From contig NZ_JAJAVC010000003.1 of NCBI RefSeq assembly GCF_020532725.1, positions 620,001 through 684,000 on the forward strand: a stretch of 64,000 nt of DNA, written 5' to 3'. Under the pieces are notes generated by a model. It saw only the letters and a list, made by a program, of their open reading frames with translations. It ran no database searches and had not been told where the DNA came from. The stretch is from Methylobacillus arboreus. GTDB taxonomy: Bacteria; Pseudomonadota; Gammaproteobacteria; Burkholderiales; Methylophilaceae. Shown here in pieces: positions 15,486 to 23,630 of the stretch. Within the stretch, counting starts at the first letter, position 1. The number at the start of each line of letters is the position of its first letter. Both the position numbers and the translations under genes were made by a program.

Positions 15486-15500
15486 TAATAGTTATTATTA
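15486..15500 (-). promoter_or_regulatory. Putative Fur box upstream of cassette 2
   Basis: TAATAATAACTATTA on the minus strand matches 12 of 14 fixed positions of TGATAATnATTATCA. It sits upstream of leader RNA copy A and could also affect the divergent ZIP transporter gene starting at 15576. The area is AT-rich, so chance resemblance is possible. Confidence 0.6.
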
Positions 15501-15575
15501 ACATTACATTTGTATTGAAAAAAAAGCAAGGCTATGCCCCGGCAAAAGTAAAGACATCCCGTATAATTTTCGGTT

Positions 15576-16364
15576 ATGTCTATATTGCTGATGATTATTT
15601 TGGTAAGTTTGGCGGGCGGCGTACTGAGTGTGCTGTGTGCGGCATTTTTTGCCCTAAAAGCCAAGGCTGCCTGGGTACCCATGCTGATCAGTTATGCGAT
15701 AGGGGCGTTGTTGGGGGCTGTATTCCTTGAGATATTGCCGCATGCCTTTGAGATCGCAAGCAGTGTAGACGCCATGTCTGCAACTGTACTGCTCGGCATA
15801 CTGCTGTTTTTTGTACTGGAAAAACTGGTGCTATGGCGACACTGTCATGGGGAGGCATGTGAGATGCATACAGTCGGTGCACATGATCATCATCATGACC
15901 ACGGCGGGAATGATCATGGTCGCAGCGGGTTGATGATCATGATCGGCGATACTTTCCATAACTTTGTGGATGGTGTGTTGATTGCCGCCGCTTTTCTGGT
16001 GGATGTGCGTTTGGGCTTTGTGACAGCGGTAGCCATTATTGCCCATGAAATTCCGCAGGAGGTGGGCGATTTCCTGATTTTGTTGCATTCTGGCTATAGT
16101 AAGAAGCAGGCCTTTCTGTTCAACCTTGTTTCCAGTCTGGCGACGCTGGTTGGCGGCATTCTTGCGTATTTTGCCCTGCAGCAGGTGCTGGACTGGATTC
16201 CGACTATCCTAGGCCTGGCGGCCGCCAGCATGATTTATGTGGCTGTTGCAGACCTGATTCCTGGGTTGCATAAAAAAACTGAACTTACTGCCACCTTGCA
16301 GCAAGCAGGGTTGATAGGGGTGGGTATAGGTTCAATCTGGCTGGCTGGAAAGCTGGTGCATTGA
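15576..16364 (+). CDS. ZIP-family divalent metal transporter
   Basis: A 262-residue inner-membrane protein with about eight helices. A cytoplasmic His-rich loop (residues about 88-112, with HDHHHDHGG) lies between helices 3 and 4. The metal-site motifs HNFVDG and HEIPQEVGD of ZIP helices 4 and 5 are present. It imports a divalent cation such as Zn or Fe; which one is not clear. No Shine-Dalgarno is visible and TATAAT lies only 8 bases before the ATG, so the transcript may be nearly leaderless or the true start may be the Met at 15591. It is divergent from the PEP-CTERM/TonB cassette and shares its Fur-box region. Confidence 0.88.
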   Translation: MSILLMIILVSLAGGVLSVLCAAFFALKAKAAWVPMLISYAIGALLGAVFLEILPHAFEIASSVDAMSATVLLGILLFFVLEKLVLWRHCHGEACEMHTVGAHDHHHDHGGNDHGRSGLMIMIGDTFHNFVDGVLIAAAFLVDVRLGFVTAVAIIAHEIPQEVGDFLILLHSGYSKKQAFLFNLVSSLATLVGGILAYFALQQVLDWIPTILGLAAASMIYVAVADLIPGLHKKTELTATLQQAGLIGVGIGSIWLAGKLVH

Positions 16365-16477
16365 GTTATGCCGGTTTTTTGTAAGGTGGGCAGCGCTGGC
16401 TTTGTTATCTATGAGATTCCGGCTCAAGCGTGAAATGACCAACACTTTATTATCTCTGAGATATCAATAAACAAAAA

Positions 16478-16511
16478 AACGTGACACCATCCTCACGATG
16501 GTTGTCACGTT
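16478..16511. terminator. Bidirectional terminator between ZIP gene and HAF PEP-CTERM gene
   Basis: Long stem AACGTGACACCAT / ATGGTTGTCACGTT with one bulged base and a 7-base loop. An A-run on the left flank provides a T-tract for the minus strand, and TTTCTTCT follows on the plus strand. Confidence 0.85.
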
Positions 16512-16529
16512 TCTTCTGATTAGAAAATC

Positions 16530-17729
16530 TTAAGCAGTCTTGCGGCGGCGCGCTGCAAAGCCCATCAGCCCCATGCCTGCCAGCAACATCGCATAAGTTG
16601 AAGGCTCTGGGATGGCAGCAACCGCAGTAAAGCCTAGTCCTGACAGGATAAAGGCTGAGTTATTGGGGCCGACGATACCGGTAAGTGGATCGGTATATCT
16701 GCCATAGCCGACGATATCGCCGTTGTCTGAAATAGCCTGGGCCAGCAGTAACTCCCAGCCCGAGTTTTCAGGCAGGAAGTCATTCAGATCAAGTATCCCA
16801 GTTTCTGTTGAGTACAAGAAAGCATGGGTCGCGTTAGTGGTAACGTCAATATCTGAAACTCCCACCACCCATCCATGGTTATTAATGCCATAGCTGCTGC
16901 TGCCGTTGCCACCCAGGGTGCCAATATCAGTGATGACGCTGTTTTCATAGAAAAATGCATGATAGGATGAATTGTCTGCATGCAATGAACGGCCAGCAAT
17001 CTGACCGGCGTCATTGATGGCACGTGCTTCGGATACACCTGCGGGTGTACGTTCTGCACCGCCAGGTAATGCGCCCAAGCTGGTTATCTGACCGTTTTCC
17101 CAAACATAGGCATAGCTTTTGCCATCAGCTGCTATCGATTGGCCGACGACCTGTCCGCGATTGTTGATGTCGTAGGCATAGGTAGTATGTATTGTGTTGT
17201 CTCCACCCAGTGTTCCAAGATTGGTGATTTCGCCATCAGAATAGATAAATGCATTATAGCGGCCGCTGCTGTTGGTGCTGGATCCTGCGACCTGTCCGGC
17301 ATCGTTGATTGCCCGGCCAAGTGCTTGAGTGCCACCCAGGGTGGGAATTGTCTGGAACGTACCGTTACTATAAATGAAGCCGGATGTGGGTGTTGTTGCA
17401 CTGGTGGTTGTGGACTGGCCGGTAATAGCGCCGGAGTTGTTAATGTCATAGGCATGGCTGGTTGCTCCGCCTAAGGTGCCGATATCTGTTTGAACATTAT
17501 CAGAAATCACAAAACCATGGCGCTGGACAGTATTGTTGCCGTAGTAATAGGTGCCTACTACCTGCCCGATGGCATTGATGTTATGAAGAGTTGTTGGATG
17601 GTTGTTGCTAAATGCTTCTACTTTGGTAATAGCTACCTGCGAGACAGCTACTTCCGCTGTAGCCTGGCCGGCTGCAAACAGTACTGCAAGCGCGATACCT
17701 ATACGTGTTGCCTGTGGAATCAAATTCAT
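16530..17729 (-). CDS. PEP-CTERM protein with HAF repeats
   Basis: A 399-residue exported protein with a signal peptide (MNLIPQATRIGIALAVLFAA) and six to seven HAF-type repeats of roughly 45-55 residues. Each contains a version of AxxINNxGQVVGxS...HAFxYxxGxITxLGTLGG. The C-terminus is IPEPSTYAM, a hydrophobic helix and ARRRKTA, an exosortase signal. HAF repeats are found in extracellular proteins of unknown role, perhaps a beta-propeller. The ATG at 17729 is chosen because GGAGGGG lies just upstream; an ATG at 17798 would put 23 extra residues before the signal peptide. A Fur-like box lies upstream. Confidence 0.88.
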   Translation of the reverse strand: MNLIPQATRIGIALAVLFAAGQATAEVAVSQVAITKVEAFSNNHPTTLHNINAIGQVVGTYYYGNNTVQRHGFVISDNVQTDIGTLGGATSHAYDINNSGAITGQSTTTSATTPTSGFIYSNGTFQTIPTLGGTQALGRAINDAGQVAGSSTNSSGRYNAFIYSDGEITNLGTLGGDNTIHTTYAYDINNRGQVVGQSIAADGKSYAYVWENGQITSLGALPGGAERTPAGVSEARAINDAGQIAGRSLHADNSSYHAFFYENSVITDIGTLGGNGSSSYGINNHGWVVGVSDIDVTTNATHAFLYSTETGILDLNDFLPENSGWELLLAQAISDNGDIVGYGRYTDPLTGIVGPNNSAFILSGLGFTAVAAIPEPSTYAMLLAGMGLMGFAARRRKTA

Positions 17730-17800
17730 AGTTATTTCCCCTCCAATAGATGGATATTCACTAAAAAATCTTGCTGGAAAACCCGACAAGCAGTCCATGA

Positions 17801-17828
17801 CTGATGATTCCTATGAGCAGAAACTCAG
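17801..17828 (-). ncRNA. Hairpin resembling leader hairpin 1 (copy C)
   Basis: On the minus strand CTGA and TTCT pair with TCAG and GGAA around the same 7-base loop GCTCATA found in leader copies A and B, including a small internal loop between the two stems. The second and third hairpins of the leader are not clearly present here. It is upstream of the HAF PEP-CTERM gene. Confidence 0.45.
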
Positions 17829-17853
17829 CCATTGAATTATTATGCCATATTAA

Positions 17854-17868
17854 AAATAATAATTCTCA
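17854..17868 (-). promoter_or_regulatory. Putative Fur box upstream of HAF PEP-CTERM gene
   Basis: TGAGAATTATTATTT on the minus strand matches 11 of 14 fixed positions of the Fur core consensus. It lies about 125 bases upstream of the start at 17729 and just upstream of the GCTCATA-loop hairpin, as in the two TonB cassettes. Confidence 0.5.
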
Positions 17869-17871
17869 TTT

Positions 17872-18145
17872 GTATTATTGTTAATTGGTTGAATGGTTAA
17901 TATATTGCGGGGGAAGTAATGCACGTAGAGAGTCAGTAGCTTAAGTCTCATGTTGCCTGGATGTTTGTTATTTGGAGCTGGTCTTACAAGAGGGGATGTT
18001 CTAATATTTAGTTGGAAGCTGTTGCCAATCTGCTCAATACCTTAGCTATATAAAATACCGATTCTGAGCTTGGTCTATGGCTGAGGTCTTTGTGGTTTGC
18101 GTTATGGGGAAAGCTATGAGGGAATAGTTTTCCGGGTTGTGGAGG
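17872..18145. other. Intergenic region without recognised feature
   Basis: About 275 AT-rich bases between the Fur-like box and the end of the small gene at 18146. I see no convincing reading frame, repeat or RNA structure. Confidence 0.5.
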
Positions 18146-18466
18146 CTAGGTAAACAAATCAGGCATGATTGGAGCGGGCCGTTCGGAGTCGGCGCGCTCT
18201 TCAAGAAAATCCAAAGTGTAGGGACAGCGGGTAGGATTGCGTATGGATTTACGTTTTTTGCCAGTGCTGTTGGTATTGATGTAAGGCGTTTGGCTGATGC
18301 GGATATAACCAGAGGATTGCAACTTGGTTAGCGTAGTGTCGAACAGGCTAAGTGGGTTGTCTATATTTTGCAGGGTGATGGAGTTTTTGCCGACTTTGAG
18401 CACGTTATACATGACAAACTTGTTGCCAGTCTGCTTGCCATAGATTTCGCCGCTATGAATTTCCAA
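18146..18466 (-). CDS. Small hypothetical protein (TTG start)
   Basis: A 106-residue frame of unknown family. It would start with TTG at 18466, supported by GGGAAAGGGA eight bases upstream; no early ATG exists. The first half has a beta-rich pattern (KFVMYNVLKVGKNSITLQN) that could be an RNA- or DNA-contact fold. The second half has NSTGKKRKSIRNPTRCPYTLDF, a basic Cys-containing stretch. It stands alone downstream of the TetR gene on the same strand, separated by 70 bases. An overlapping plus-strand frame at 18137 has less support. Confidence 0.5.
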   Translation of the reverse strand: MEIHSGEIYGKQTGNKFVMYNVLKVGKNSITLQNIDNPLSLFDTTLTKLQSSGYIRISQTPYINTNSTGKKRKSIRNPTRCPYTLDFLEERADSERPAPIMPDLFT

Positions 18467-18536
18467 GATTTCCCTTTCCCAATACTTTTCTAATCATATC
18501 GTTATGGCTGTAACCTGACAAGCTGCTTGAGATATA

Positions 18537-19166
18537 TTATTCGGTCTGGCTTTTCCGTCGTAATTTAATGTGTTGCTTGATCAGGTCGATGGTTTGTTCC
18601 CTGTAGCCAAGATTTGTATTGTCCTTGACCCACATATGCAATACCCCACTAAAAAACAAGTGAGTATCCATTGCTAATACAGCTGGATCTATGTTGGGGT
18701 TGATTTGCCCTTTTTGTTTGGCCTTCTCGTAAAGTAGCTGGGTTTTTTCTATGAAAATGCGACAATTTATAAGTAGCTCTTGTAATACATTATTAAATTC
18801 ATCTACATATTCACATTTTGCCATCATAATTTCATAAGTTTGGCGGGTGGATGCATCCTCATTTAAAGTTTGGATGGTATTGCAGAAAAGTTGCTCAATC
18901 ATCAAAAGAGGATCTTCTGATTGTTCATCCAGGACTGCTGCATTAATTCGCTCAATGAATGGCAACATGGCTTGATCACGCATAGCGTGGAACAATTCAA
19001 TTTTATTAGCGAAATGCCAATATACAGCGCCACGCGTTACCTGTGCGTGTGAGGCTATATGTTCCATTGTCGTATGGCTAACGCCTCGCTTTGCAAATAC
19101 CTCTCGTGCTGCGGTAATAATGCGCTGGCGGGTAAGCTCGGCGTCTTCTTTAGTTTTTCGTGCCAT
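18537..19166 (-). CDS. TetR/AcrR-family repressor of the RND efflux operon
   Basis: A 209-residue TetR-type repressor. The N-terminal helix-turn-helix is clear (TRQRIITAAREVFAKRGVSH, then HAQVTRGAVYWHFANKIELF), very close in pattern to AcrR, TtgR and MexR-type regulators of multidrug pumps. The C-terminal ligand domain resembles the AcrR group, with its MMAKCEYVDEF segment. It is divergent from the RND operon, and two inverted repeats between them resemble the acrAB operator. It probably represses both itself and the pump and is released by toxic hydrophobic ligands. Confidence 0.9.
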   Translation of the reverse strand: MARKTKEDAELTRQRIITAAREVFAKRGVSHTTMEHIASHAQVTRGAVYWHFANKIELFHAMRDQAMLPFIERINAAVLDEQSEDPLLMIEQLFCNTIQTLNEDASTRQTYEIMMAKCEYVDEFNNVLQELLINCRIFIEKTQLLYEKAKQKGQINPNIDPAVLAMDTHLFFSGVLHMWVKDNTNLGYREQTIDLIKQHIKLRRKSQTE

Positions 19167-19199
19167 ATTTTTTTAGGTGTCTCCTTTTGATAAAGTAGT

Positions 19200-19248
19200 T
19201 TTACATACAATCATGTTTGTATATAATATACATTCGTTAGTGAATGTA
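19200..19248 (+). promoter_or_regulatory. RND operon promoter with TetR-type operators
   Basis: TTTACA (19200-19205) and TATAAT (19222-19227) are spaced by 16 bases. The spacer is filled by inverted repeat TACATACA / TGTTTGTA (19202-19221, one mismatch). A second perfect repeat TACATTC / GAATGTA lies at 19229-19248. Both resemble the acrAB operator half-site TACATACA. Repressor binding here would block the polymerase. Confidence 0.75.
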
Positions 19249-19283
19249 AGCAAGTAATTTGTTTATAAGACATGGAGTTATAT

Positions 19284-20504
19284 ATGGGAGTGCGTGTGAT
19301 TGATCGGGTTCATGCCAATGCAAAAAGGTTGAGTGCAAGCAAAAAAATCGTGGGTGCCATGATGGTTGCTTTCACCTTGGTTTCCTGTGGTAAGAGTGAG
19401 CAGCAGGCGGGACAGCCTGCTGGCGGCCAGGCTCTGCCGGTCACTGTTCTCCCTCTTGAGCCAACCAGTGTCCCAGTGAGTGCTGAAGCTGTGGCGCAGA
19501 CTGAAGGTGCTCGTGAGGTTGAAATTCGTCCACGTGTCGGTGGAATCCTGTTAAAGCGCCTATATGAGGAAGGTTCCCCTGTAAAAGAAGGGCAGGTGCT
19601 GTTCCAGATTGACCCGGTGCCATACCAAATTGCTTTAGAGCAGGCAAAGGCACAACTGGCGCAGGCGCAAGCAAAGATTGCTCAGACCCAGCGTGAGGCA
19701 GGCCGGTTGAAAGGTCTGCTGGAGTCTAATTCCATTAGTCAGCGTGAATACGATAATGCGGTTTCCGATGATGATGTCGCCAAGGCCGCTTTGTTGCAGT
19801 CTCAAGCCAGTGTACGCGAGGCTGAGTTGAATCTCTCGTATACCAAAGTAACTGCGCCTGTTGGTGGGGTTTCTGGCCGGTTCCAGTTTTCTGAGGGTGC
19901 GCTGGTTTCTGCAAATGATAGTTTGTTGACTACCGTTGTGCAGCTTTCACCGATCTGGGTTCGTTTCAGTCTTTCTGATAATGAGCTGCAACAGCTTGGC
20001 GGCTCTGTTACTGAGAAAACGGTAAAGAAAATAACCCTGAAATTACCGGATGGAAGTGAGTACAGCGAAAACGGCAAGCTTAATTTTGCCGCAAGCCAAA
20101 TAGACCCGGCATTGGGCACGCAGCAATTGCGGGCTACGTTTACCAATGCTGATAAAAAATTGCTCCCAGGCCAGTTTGTGCGCGCCAAGGTAGTTGTTGG
20201 TGAGCGTGATGGCGTATTTCTTGTGCCCCAGGTGGCGGTCATGAATTCCCAGCAGGGTCGTTTTGTTTATATCGTGGATGAAAACAACCAGGCAGCCGTG
20301 CGCCCTGTAGTAACGGGCGACTGGATTGGTCGCGACTGGGTGATACTCAAGGGACTGAATGCCGGGGAAAAGGTTGTGATCGACAATCTGATCAAGATTC
20401 GTCCAGGTGCGCCTTTGCAACCTCATCCTGCCGCAGAGCAGGGAGAGGCTCCTGCAAGCGAGCCGCAAAAGTCCGCTGGCAAAGCAAGCAGCAAACTGGC
20501 CTAA
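19284..20504 (+). CDS. RND efflux periplasmic adaptor (AcrA/MexA type)
   Basis: Membrane fusion protein linking the RND pump to the outer-membrane channel. The mature form is a lipoprotein: the long N-terminal region ends in the lipobox LVSC, followed by GKSEQQAG. Family blocks include VEIRPRVGGILLKRLYEEG, the coiled-coil hairpin with QAKAQLAQAQAKIAQTQ, and LSYTKVTAPVGGVSGR. The ATG at 19284 is preferred because GGAG lies 6 bases upstream; the ATG at 19272 overlaps that Shine-Dalgarno. It is about 406 residues and the first gene of a three-gene efflux operon. Confidence 0.92.
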   Translation: MGVRVIDRVHANAKRLSASKKIVGAMMVAFTLVSCGKSEQQAGQPAGGQALPVTVLPLEPTSVPVSAEAVAQTEGAREVEIRPRVGGILLKRLYEEGSPVKEGQVLFQIDPVPYQIALEQAKAQLAQAQAKIAQTQREAGRLKGLLESNSISQREYDNAVSDDDVAKAALLQSQASVREAELNLSYTKVTAPVGGVSGRFQFSEGALVSANDSLLTTVVQLSPIWVRFSLSDNELQQLGGSVTEKTVKKITLKLPDGSEYSENGKLNFAASQIDPALGTQQLRATFTNADKKLLPGQFVRAKVVVGERDGVFLVPQVAVMNSQQGRFVYIVDENNQAAVRPVVTGDWIGRDWVILKGLNAGEKVVIDNLIKIRPGAPLQPHPAAEQGEAPASEPQKSAGKASSKLA

Positions 20505-20516
20505 GCGAGAGCAACC

Positions 20517-23500
20517 ATGACTAGATTTTTTATTACGCGACCGATATTTGCCTCGGTAGTATCGATCATTATCGTGCTGGCAGGCCTTGCGGCTGCCTTC
20601 CAGCTTCCTATTGCACAATATCCTCAAATAGCGCCACCTACTGTCATGGTGACGGCAACCTATCCTGGTGCCAGTGCTGATACTCTTGCAAAGACGGTGG
20701 CTGCGCCTATTGAAGAGCAGCTTAGTGGTGTCGAAGGCTTGTTGTATTACCAGTCGAGTGCTGACTCCAGTGGCACGCTGACCATTACTGTGACGTTTGA
20801 GACGGGTACAGATGTTGATCAGGCAACGTTCAACGTGAGCAACCGTGTCAATATCGCTACGCCGCGTTTGCCGGAAGATGTGCGCCGAACTGGCTTGATT
20901 GTGCAAAAGCGCTCCAATGACATCTTGATGGCATTGATGCTGGTGTCACCAAACAAAACTTATGATCCGCTCTACTTAAGCAATTACGCCACACTCAATG
21001 TGCTAGATGAGTTGAAGCGTATCAAAGGTGTAGGTGATGTCACGGTGTTCGGTACGCAGGATTATTCCATGCGAGTATGGTTACGCCCTGACCGCATGGC
21101 ACAGCTCGGCGTGACTACCAGTGACATAGCCGCGGCGATTGCAGCGCAGAATGCGCAATATGCTGCAGGCAGAATCGGCCAGGATCCCGCTCCTGATGAC
21201 CAGCAGATTGTTTACACTGTCACTGCCAAAGGGCGGCTGATCGAGCCTGAGCAGTTTGCCAACATTATTGTCAAGGCCAATGGTCCGCGTGGTGTGCTGT
21301 ATCTAAAAGATGTGGCGCGTATTGAGCTTGGCGCTCAAAACTATAATATCCGCACGACATTGCAAGGACAGCCGGGGGTTGGTATACCCGTCTTCTTGCA
21401 GACTGGTGCCAATGCGTTGGAAACTGCCGAGGCGATCAAGGCCAAGATGGAAGAGCTCAAACAGCGCTTCCCTGAGGATATGGATTACCGTATTCCTTAT
21501 GACACCAGCGATTTCGTCAAGGCTTCCATTGGCGAGGTGGTGCATACCCTGGGCGAAGCCATGATACTGGTGGTGTTGGTGGTTTTCGTATTCCTGCAAA
21601 ACTGGCGTGCTACGCTGATTCCTCTCATTGCCGTACCAATCTCCCTGATCGGGACTTTTGCCGGCTTGTGGCTGTTTGGTTTTTCCATCAATACATTGAC
21701 ATTGTTCGCGATGGTGCTTGCCATCGGTATCGTGGTGGATGATGCGATTGTAGTGCTGGAAAATGTAGAGCGCCTGATGAGCCAGGAAAAGCTGTCGCCC
21801 TTGCATGCCGCCATCAAATCCATGGAGCAGGTTTCTAGCGCTGTGGTATCGATCGTGCTGGTGCTATGTGCCGTGTTTATCCCTGTTGCCTTTATGGGAG
21901 GGATAGCGGGTGAGCTTTACAGGCAATTTGCGGTGACGGTGGCTGTGGCTGTGGTGATTTCGGGCATAGTGGCGCTGACACTGACGCCTGCACTATGTGC
22001 CATCCTGCTGAAACATGTGCATGGCGAATCACGCTTTTTCAGGCCATTCAATCGCGGTTTTGACAAACTGACCAATTTCTATACCTCTGTTGTAGGCCTG
22101 ACTTTGCGTCATCGCATCATTGGTGCCGTGGTATTTATCGGGATTATTGCGGCAGGCATTTACCTGTTCCGTACCGTACCCACCAGTTTTGTGCCGCCAG
22201 AGGATCAGGGCTACGTAGTAACTGCCGCGATCATGCCGGATGGGGCAAGCCTGACACGCACCAGCAATACCATGGAAAACGTGCGCAAGGCGATTGCCGA
22301 AGATCCGGCAGTGGCAAGCCAGTTTGTTATTAACGGTTTTGACCTCATTGGTGGTGGTAATAAAACCAGTGCTGCGACCATGTTCGTGCGTTTGAAAGAT
22401 TGGAACGAGCGTACAACAACTGCAGAGCAAATTGTGCAGCGCTTGTTTGGTATTGGCATGATGCAGCCGGACGGTATGGCCATTGCTTTTAATCCGCCGG
22501 CTATCCGCGGCCTTGGTAGCTCGGGCAGTATGGAAATGTATGTCCAGAGCCGCGAAGATACTGACCCGATTCATCTTTCCGAAGTTGTGAATAGCTTCAT
22601 GGATGCATTACGCAAGGAGTCGCGCCTGACAGGGGTCAACTCTTTCTTCCGGCCGACCGTGCCCCAGTTGCTGATTGAGGTGGATGAAGCCAAGGCATTA
22701 TCCTTGGGTGTACCTATCTCCGATGTCTACGCTACTTTGCAAAGCACAATGGGAACACTGTATGTCAACGACTTCAACCGAAGTGGGCGTACTTACCGTG
22801 TGCAATTGCAGGCCGAGCCAGCTTACCGCATGAAGACTGAAGATATTGGCCGTGTGTATGTACGTTCCGCTACCGGTGATATGGTGCCAATGTCAGCCTT
22901 GAGCAAGGTGCAAGAAATTATTGGTGCCGAGCAGTTGGAGCGTTATCAAGGGCTACTGGCAGCAAAAGTGATGGGTGGTGGTGCTTATGGCGTGAGCTCC
23001 GGCGATGCGATCAATTTGATCGAGCAGATAGCCAATGATACGTTGCCTGATGGCTATCAGCTGGCCTGGACCAGCCAAGCGTATCAGGAGAAGCTTACAG
23101 GCAATGCGGCAATTTTCGCTTTCAGCTTTGCCATCATCATGGTGTTCCTGATTCTGGCTGCGCAATTTGAAACCTGGGCCTTGCCGCTTGCCGTGATTAT
23201 GGCTGTGCCATTCGCCCTGGTGGGAGCTTTGCTGGCAGTATTGTTCCGCGGCATGCCCAATGATATTTATTTCCAGATCGGCCTGGTGACCCTGGTCGGG
23301 TTGGCGGCAAAGAATGCGATCCTGATCGTGGAGTTTGCAAGCCAAAAGCTGGAAGAAGGCTTGCCCATCAAGCAGGCGGCAATTGAGGCAGCACGCTTGC
23401 GCTTCCGTCCGATTGTGATGACTTCCATGGCATTTGTACTTGGGATTGTGCCGTTGCTGATTGCAACTGGTGCGGGTGCTGCTGCGCGACGCTCCATGGG

Positions 23501-23630
23501 AACAGGTGTGTTTGGCGGAATGCTGCTGGCTACATTTGTTGCCACCATCTTTATCCCGATGTTCTTTACTTGGCTGTCTGGTGAAACTAGTAGCCGGGTG
23601 CATCACGATGATCAAAAGGAAACAGCATGA
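20517..23630 (+). CDS. RND multidrug efflux transporter (AcrB/MexB type, HAE1)
   Basis: A 1037-residue proton-driven inner-membrane pump that exports hydrophobic compounds as a trimer. Helix 4 has IGIVVDDAIVVLENVER with the proton-relay Asp pair. The helix 10 motif GLAAKNAILIVEFA contains the matching lysine. The N-terminus FFITRPIFASVVSIIIVLAG is typical of HAE1 transporters. The two large periplasmic loops with porter and docking domains are intact. It follows the adaptor gene by 12 bases and its stop overlaps the start of the outer-membrane gene. Confidence 0.95.
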   Translation: MTRFFITRPIFASVVSIIIVLAGLAAAFQLPIAQYPQIAPPTVMVTATYPGASADTLAKTVAAPIEEQLSGVEGLLYYQSSADSSGTLTITVTFETGTDVDQATFNVSNRVNIATPRLPEDVRRTGLIVQKRSNDILMALMLVSPNKTYDPLYLSNYATLNVLDELKRIKGVGDVTVFGTQDYSMRVWLRPDRMAQLGVTTSDIAAAIAAQNAQYAAGRIGQDPAPDDQQIVYTVTAKGRLIEPEQFANIIVKANGPRGVLYLKDVARIELGAQNYNIRTTLQGQPGVGIPVFLQTGANALETAEAIKAKMEELKQRFPEDMDYRIPYDTSDFVKASIGEVVHTLGEAMILVVLVVFVFLQNWRATLIPLIAVPISLIGTFAGLWLFGFSINTLTLFAMVLAIGIVVDDAIVVLENVERLMSQEKLSPLHAAIKSMEQVSSAVVSIVLVLCAVFIPVAFMGGIAGELYRQFAVTVAVAVVISGIVALTLTPALCAILLKHVHGESRFFRPFNRGFDKLTNFYTSVVGLTLRHRIIGAVVFIGIIAAGIYLFRTVPTSFVPPEDQGYVVTAAIMPDGASLTRTSNTMENVRKAIAEDPAVASQFVINGFDLIGGGNKTSAATMFVRLKDWNERTTTAEQIVQRLFGIGMMQPDGMAIAFNPPAIRGLGSSGSMEMYVQSREDTDPIHLSEVVNSFMDALRKESRLTGVNSFFRPTVPQLLIEVDEAKALSLGVPISDVYATLQSTMGTLYVNDFNRSGRTYRVQLQAEPAYRMKTEDIGRVYVRSATGDMVPMSALSKVQEIIGAEQLERYQGLLAAKVMGGGAYGVSSGDAINLIEQIANDTLPDGYQLAWTSQAYQEKLTGNAAIFAFSFAIIMVFLILAAQFETWALPLAVIMAVPFALVGALLAVLFRGMPNDIYFQIGLVTLVGLAAKNAILIVEFASQKLEEGLPIKQAAIEAARLRFRPIVMTSMAFVLGIVPLLIATGAGAAARRSMGTGVFGGMLLATFVATIFIPMFFTWLSGETSSRVHHDDQKETA

